Source: Clostridia bacterium
GTDB lineage: Bacteria > Bacillota > Clostridia > Oscillospirales > CAG-272
DNA: 35,290 nt
Assembly (NCBI GenBank): GCA_017461765.1
Contig: JAFTXO010000032.1
Coordinates: 1-35,290, forward strand
Direction of reading: 5' to 3'
Below are positions 31,986 to 35,290 of this stretch, piece after piece. The position numbers and the translations under genes were made by a program. The first letter of the stretch is position 1, and each line of letters opens with the position of its first letter. The notes under the pieces are model-generated. The model saw nothing but the letters and a program-made list of their open reading frames with translations, was not told where the DNA came from and searched no databases.

Positions 31986-34904
31986 ATGAATATGAAATAT
32001 TCCATAGGCGTCGATGTAGGATCGACGACAGTAAAAAGTGTTGTCCTTTCGGAAAATTATGAAATAATCTACTCAGTATATACAAGGCATTTTTCAAAGG
32101 TAAAGGAAACTGTTCTTGAACAGTTAAAAAAGATTTTTGAAAAGCACAAGGGAGAATATAAGATCTCAATCACAGGCTCTGCGGGACTTGGCTTGTCATC
32201 TTCGGCAGAGATGCCTTTTGTTCAGGAGGTTTATTCAGCATCCTTGGCAATAAAGAGACTTTATCCCGATGCAGACTGCGCTGTTGAGCTTGGCGGTGAG
32301 GATGCAAAGATCCTTTTCTTAACAGGCGGAACAGAGCAAAGAATGAACGGCTCATGCGCAGGCGGAACAGGCGCATTCATCGATCAGATGGCAACGCTTC
32401 TTAAGGTGTCGGGCGATCAGCTTGATTGGCTCGCATTGAAGGCAGAGAAGAAATATCCGATAGCCTCTCGTTGCGGAGTTTTCGCAAAGAGCGATATACA
32501 ACCGCTTTTAAACCAAGGCGCATCGCTTCCCGATGTCAGCGCAAGTATTTTTCAGGCAGTCGTAGACCAGACCGTTGCAGGTCTTGCACAGGGAAGAAAA
32601 ATAGAGGGAAAGGTGCTTTTCTTGGGAGGACCCTTGCATTTTTATAAAGCACTCCAAAATTCATTTAAGGAAACCTTGGATCTTGACGACGAGCACGCAA
32701 TATTCCCTGAGCTTGCTCCTTGCTTTATGGCATACGGTGCAGCAGTATACGCTTCCAAAAACAGCGATTTTTATTCAAGTGAAGCAATTATAAATAAAAT
32801 AGAGAATTCAAAGCAATCATCCGGCGTGCTTTCCTTTAATCCGCTTTTTGATACAGATGACGAATATAACGAATTTCTCGCCCGCCATTCAAAAGCAGAT
32901 ATCGAAAAGAACGATATATCTACATATGAGGGAAATGCATATCTCGGAGTTGATGCAGGCTCAACCACTACAAAAATGGTGCTTCTTGACGAGAACGGAA
33001 AAATGCTTTTCTCGCATTATACCGAAAATAGCGGTAAGCCCCTTGACGTAGTATCGCAAAAGCTAAGAGAGCTTTACGATATAATAGGCGATAGAATAAA
33101 AATAGTATCCTCTGCAGTTACAGGCTACGGAGAGGAGCTTTTGAAATCGGGACTTAAGATCGATTTCGGAATAGTTGAAACGGTAGCTCATTTTACAGCC
33201 GCCCTTTCTTTCTGTCCCGACGTTGATTTTATAATAGATATCGGCGGACAGGATATTAAATGCTTTAAGATAAAAAATAAAGCAATAGATAATATAATGC
33301 TTAACGAAGCCTGCTCGTCGGGCTGCGGATCATTTATACAGACCTTTGCAAACGCACTCGGCTATCCCGTAGATAAGTTTTCAAAGCTCGGACTTTTTGC
33401 TAAAAATCCCGTTGAGCTCGGCTCTCGTTGCACGGTGTTTATGAATAGCGCCGTAAAACAGGCTCAAAAGGATGGAGCAAGCATCGAGGATATTTCCGCG
33501 GGAATATCATCTTCCGTCGTAAAGAACGCAATCTACAAGGTTATAAGAGCAAAATCTCCCGATGAGCTTGGCAAGCACGTCGTAGTTCAAGGTGGAACAT
33601 TTTTAAACGACGCAGTTTTGCGCTCTTTTGAAAGAGAGCTTGGTATAAACGTAATAAGACCGTCAATATCGGGTCTTATGGGCGCGTACGGCGCGGCTCT
33701 TTATGCAAAAAAGAAAAGCAGCGGTGTATCGACCATCGTAACGAAAAAAGAGCTTGAGGAGTTTTCATATAAATCGTCAACCGTTACTTGTAAGGGCTGT
33801 ACAGCGCATTGTTCACTCAATATACTTACATTTGCCGACGGAAGAAGACTCATTTCAGGCAACAGATGCGAAAAGGGACTTGGAAAGAAGGAATCCGAGA
33901 TACTTCCCGACATTTTTGCATATAAATATTCATATCTTACCGAAAATATAATAAATACAAATGAAAAGCCGAAGGCGAAGGTAGGACTCCCTCTTTGTCT
34001 CGGGTATTACGATCAGCTTCCTATGTGGAACGTGATCTTCAATGAGCTTGGATTTGAAACGGTCATCTCAGATATGTCGACTCGCAAGACCTTTGTGTAC
34101 GGTCAGCACACCATTCCGTCGGATACAGTTTGCTATCCCGCAAAGCTCGCTCACGGACATATTCTCAATCTTCTTGATAAGGGCGTGGATTTTATCTTCT
34201 ATCCATGCGAAAGCTATAATATCGACGAGGGTGATAGTGATAACCACTATAATTGCCCCGTAGTTGCGTACTACCCTGAGCTTTTAAAGGCGAATATGTC
34301 TATGCTTAATGAAAATAATTTCATTTATCCCTATATAGACTTGAACAGACCCGATAACGTAGCGTCGCTTCTCGCAATCTCACTCTCAAAATACGGAGTT
34401 AGCTTGAAGGAAGCAAAAAAGGCGGTAGCTAAAGGATATGAGGCTCTTGATAGCTATCATAAGGCTATCGAGAAGAAGGGTAAGGAGCTTATAGAATACG
34501 CAAGAGAGCGGAACTTGCCCATAGCAGTATTGGCAGGCAGACCGTATCATCTCGATCCCGAGATCAATCACGGCGTTCAAAAGCTTATATCCTCTCTCGG
34601 TATGGTAACTATATCCGAGGATGCGATAAGCAATCTTGCCAAGCCCCCGAAGCTCAATGTGCTTAATCAATGGACCTTCCATTCGAGAATGTATCGTGCT
34701 GCATCATATGTGTCCACGCAGAAGGATATGCACCTTATACAGCTCGTTTCCTTCGGATGCGGCATAGACGCTATCACGACCGACGAGATAAGAGATATCC
34801 TTGAAAAGAACGGAAAAATATACACCCAGCTTAAAATTGACGAGATAAGCAATTTGGGCGCAATAAAGATACGCTTGCGTAGCCTTCTTGCCGCAATTGA
34901 ATGA
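31986..34904 (+). CDS. 2-hydroxyacyl-CoA dehydratase activase, double ATPase domain with DUF2229
   Basis: 972 residues, cytosolic. Two BadF/BadG/HgdC-type ATPase domains are fused. The first starts YSIGVDVGSTTVKSVVL with Cys-containing NGSCAGGTGAF and ASRCGVFAKSD. The second starts YLGVDAGSTTTKMVLL (about 318) with NEACSSGCGSF and GSRCTVFMNS. The Cys residues are where HgdC binds its [4Fe-4S] cluster between subunits. The C-terminal third is DUF2229-like (PLCLGYYDQLPMWNVIFNELGFETV, VCYPAKLAHGH). Activators of this type drive ATP-dependent electron transfer into a partner dehydratase. AAGGAG lies before ATG 31986. The partner gene starts 9 bases after its stop. In many Clostridia these parts form one longer polypeptide. 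Confidence 0.9.
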   Translation: MNMKYSIGVDVGSTTVKSVVLSENYEIIYSVYTRHFSKVKETVLEQLKKIFEKHKGEYKISITGSAGLGLSSSAEMPFVQEVYSASLAIKRLYPDADCAVELGGEDAKILFLTGGTEQRMNGSCAGGTGAFIDQMATLLKVSGDQLDWLALKAEKKYPIASRCGVFAKSDIQPLLNQGASLPDVSASIFQAVVDQTVAGLAQGRKIEGKVLFLGGPLHFYKALQNSFKETLDLDDEHAIFPELAPCFMAYGAAVYASKNSDFYSSEAIINKIENSKQSSGVLSFNPLFDTDDEYNEFLARHSKADIEKNDISTYEGNAYLGVDAGSTTTKMVLLDENGKMLFSHYTENSGKPLDVVSQKLRELYDIIGDRIKIVSSAVTGYGEELLKSGLKIDFGIVETVAHFTAALSFCPDVDFIIDIGGQDIKCFKIKNKAIDNIMLNEACSSGCGSFIQTFANALGYPVDKFSKLGLFAKNPVELGSRCTVFMNSAVKQAQKDGASIEDISAGISSSVVKNAIYKVIRAKSPDELGKHVVVQGGTFLNDAVLRSFERELGINVIRPSISGLMGAYGAALYAKKKSSGVSTIVTKKELEEFSYKSSTVTCKGCTAHCSLNILTFADGRRLISGNRCEKGLGKKESEILPDIFAYKYSYLTENIINTNEKPKAKVGLPLCLGYYDQLPMWNVIFNELGFETVISDMSTRKTFVYGQHTIPSDTVCYPAKLAHGHILNLLDKGVDFIFYPCESYNIDEGDSDNHYNCPVVAYYPELLKANMSMLNENNFIYPYIDLNRPDNVASLLAISLSKYGVSLKEAKKAVAKGYEALDSYHKAIEKKGKELIEYARERNLPIAVLAGRPYHLDPEINHGVQKLISSLGMVTISEDAISNLAKPPKLNVLNQWTFHSRMYRAASYVSTQKDMHLIQLVSFGCGIDAITTDEIRDILEKNGKIYTQLKIDEISNLGAIKIRLRSLLAAIE

Positions 34905-34913
34905 GGTTGAAAA

Positions 34914-35290
34914 ATGGAAACACAACACGCTAAATTTACAAAGGAAATGAGAGAAACTCATAAGATCCTTATTCCCGATATGTTGCCGATACATTTGGAG
35001 CTCTTGGCGGCTGTAATGCGTAAAAACGGCTATAATGTAGAGCTTTTGCAAAACTCATCAAGAGCAGTAGTTGATGAAGGACTTAAAAATGTACATAACG
35101 ATACCTGCTATCCGGCACTTTTGGTAATAGGACAGTTTATGGATGCTTTGAAAAGCGGTAAGTATGATCTTGATAAGACCGCTCTTATGATAACTCAGAC
35201 AGGCGGCGGCTGCCGCGCATCAAACTATATACACCTTTTAAGAAAGGCACTTGAAAAGGAATATCCACAAATTCCTGTTATATCCTTCAA
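34914..35290 (+). CDS. 2-hydroxyacyl-CoA dehydratase-like partner protein, 5' part (3' end outside window)
   Basis: The first 125 codons are present. The sequence starts METQHAKFTKEMRETHKILIPDMLPIHLELL and contains NDTCYPALLVIGQF and TQTGGGCRASNYIHLLRKAL, the Cys-rich, radical-dehydratase-like pattern that normally follows the DUF2229 part in fused activase proteins. GAGG lies 7 nt before ATG 34914, overlapping the end of the activase gene, so they are co-translated. The substrate is unknown. The gene continues beyond the window. Confidence 0.8.
   Translation, partial: METQHAKFTKEMRETHKILIPDMLPIHLELLAAVMRKNGYNVELLQNSSRAVVDEGLKNVHNDTCYPALLVIGQFMDALKSGKYDLDKTALMITQTGGGCRASNYIHLLRKALEKEYPQIPVISF

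Overview
The window looks like a chromosomal segment of a gut-type anaerobic Firmicute of class Clostridia, carrying one integrated mobile element. Support for this comes from a spoVG 3' end, a clostridial-type tmRNA, hexameric glutamate dehydrogenase, a 2-hydroxyacyl-CoA dehydratase activase, a bile-salt-hydrolase-family gene, sigma-A promoters with 17-nt spacers (often with an extended TGn -10), AGGAGG ribosome binding sites and moderate-to-low GC. The species cannot be named from this sequence.

Host left part (1-15421): spoVG 3' end; FAD oxidoreductase (-); gdhA; F420-0 glutamate ligase family protein; polysaccharide deacetylase lipoprotein; permuted NlpC/P60-like protein (-); a probable operon of an (alpha/alpha)6-barrel glycosidase-like protein, an ADP-ribosylglycohydrolase, a PlsC-type acyltransferase and a metallophosphoesterase; a minus-strand pair of a YgjP-type metallopeptidase and a D-2-hydroxyacid dehydrogenase; then smpB, a GNAT-like acyltransferase gene and ssrA (tmRNA).

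Mobile element (about 15420-27969, roughly 12.5 kb): it is inserted in the last 11 bases of host ssrA. The missing native 3' end, which pairs perfectly with the host tmRNA 5' end, lies at 27968-27979. The two element ends are imperfect inverted repeats. Joined, they give a 52-bp near-palindrome with a CC centre, as expected for a large serine recombinase attP. The element encodes an intact large serine recombinase near its right end, a second serine recombinase broken by two frameshifts, a tyrosine recombinase, a DUF927 ATPase, small ORFs, a vWA-like protein and a very large InlB-repeat/BspA-LRR lipoprotein. It also carries a complete second tmRNA gene with its own perfect consensus promoter, the same tag peptide and an intact G3-U alanine-identity acceptor stem. 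The most notable reading is that the element breaks the host tmRNA gene on entry and supplies a replacement.

Host right part (27970-35290): terminators and intergenic repeats; a nicotinamidase-like hydrolase (-) whose promoter abuts a palindromic operator; a divergent NiaR/3H-type regulator that probably controls it; a choloylglycine hydrolase family gene with an in-frame TAG; a family 2 glycosyltransferase (-); and a double-domain 2-hydroxyacyl-CoA dehydratase activase followed by the start of its partner, which runs off the window.
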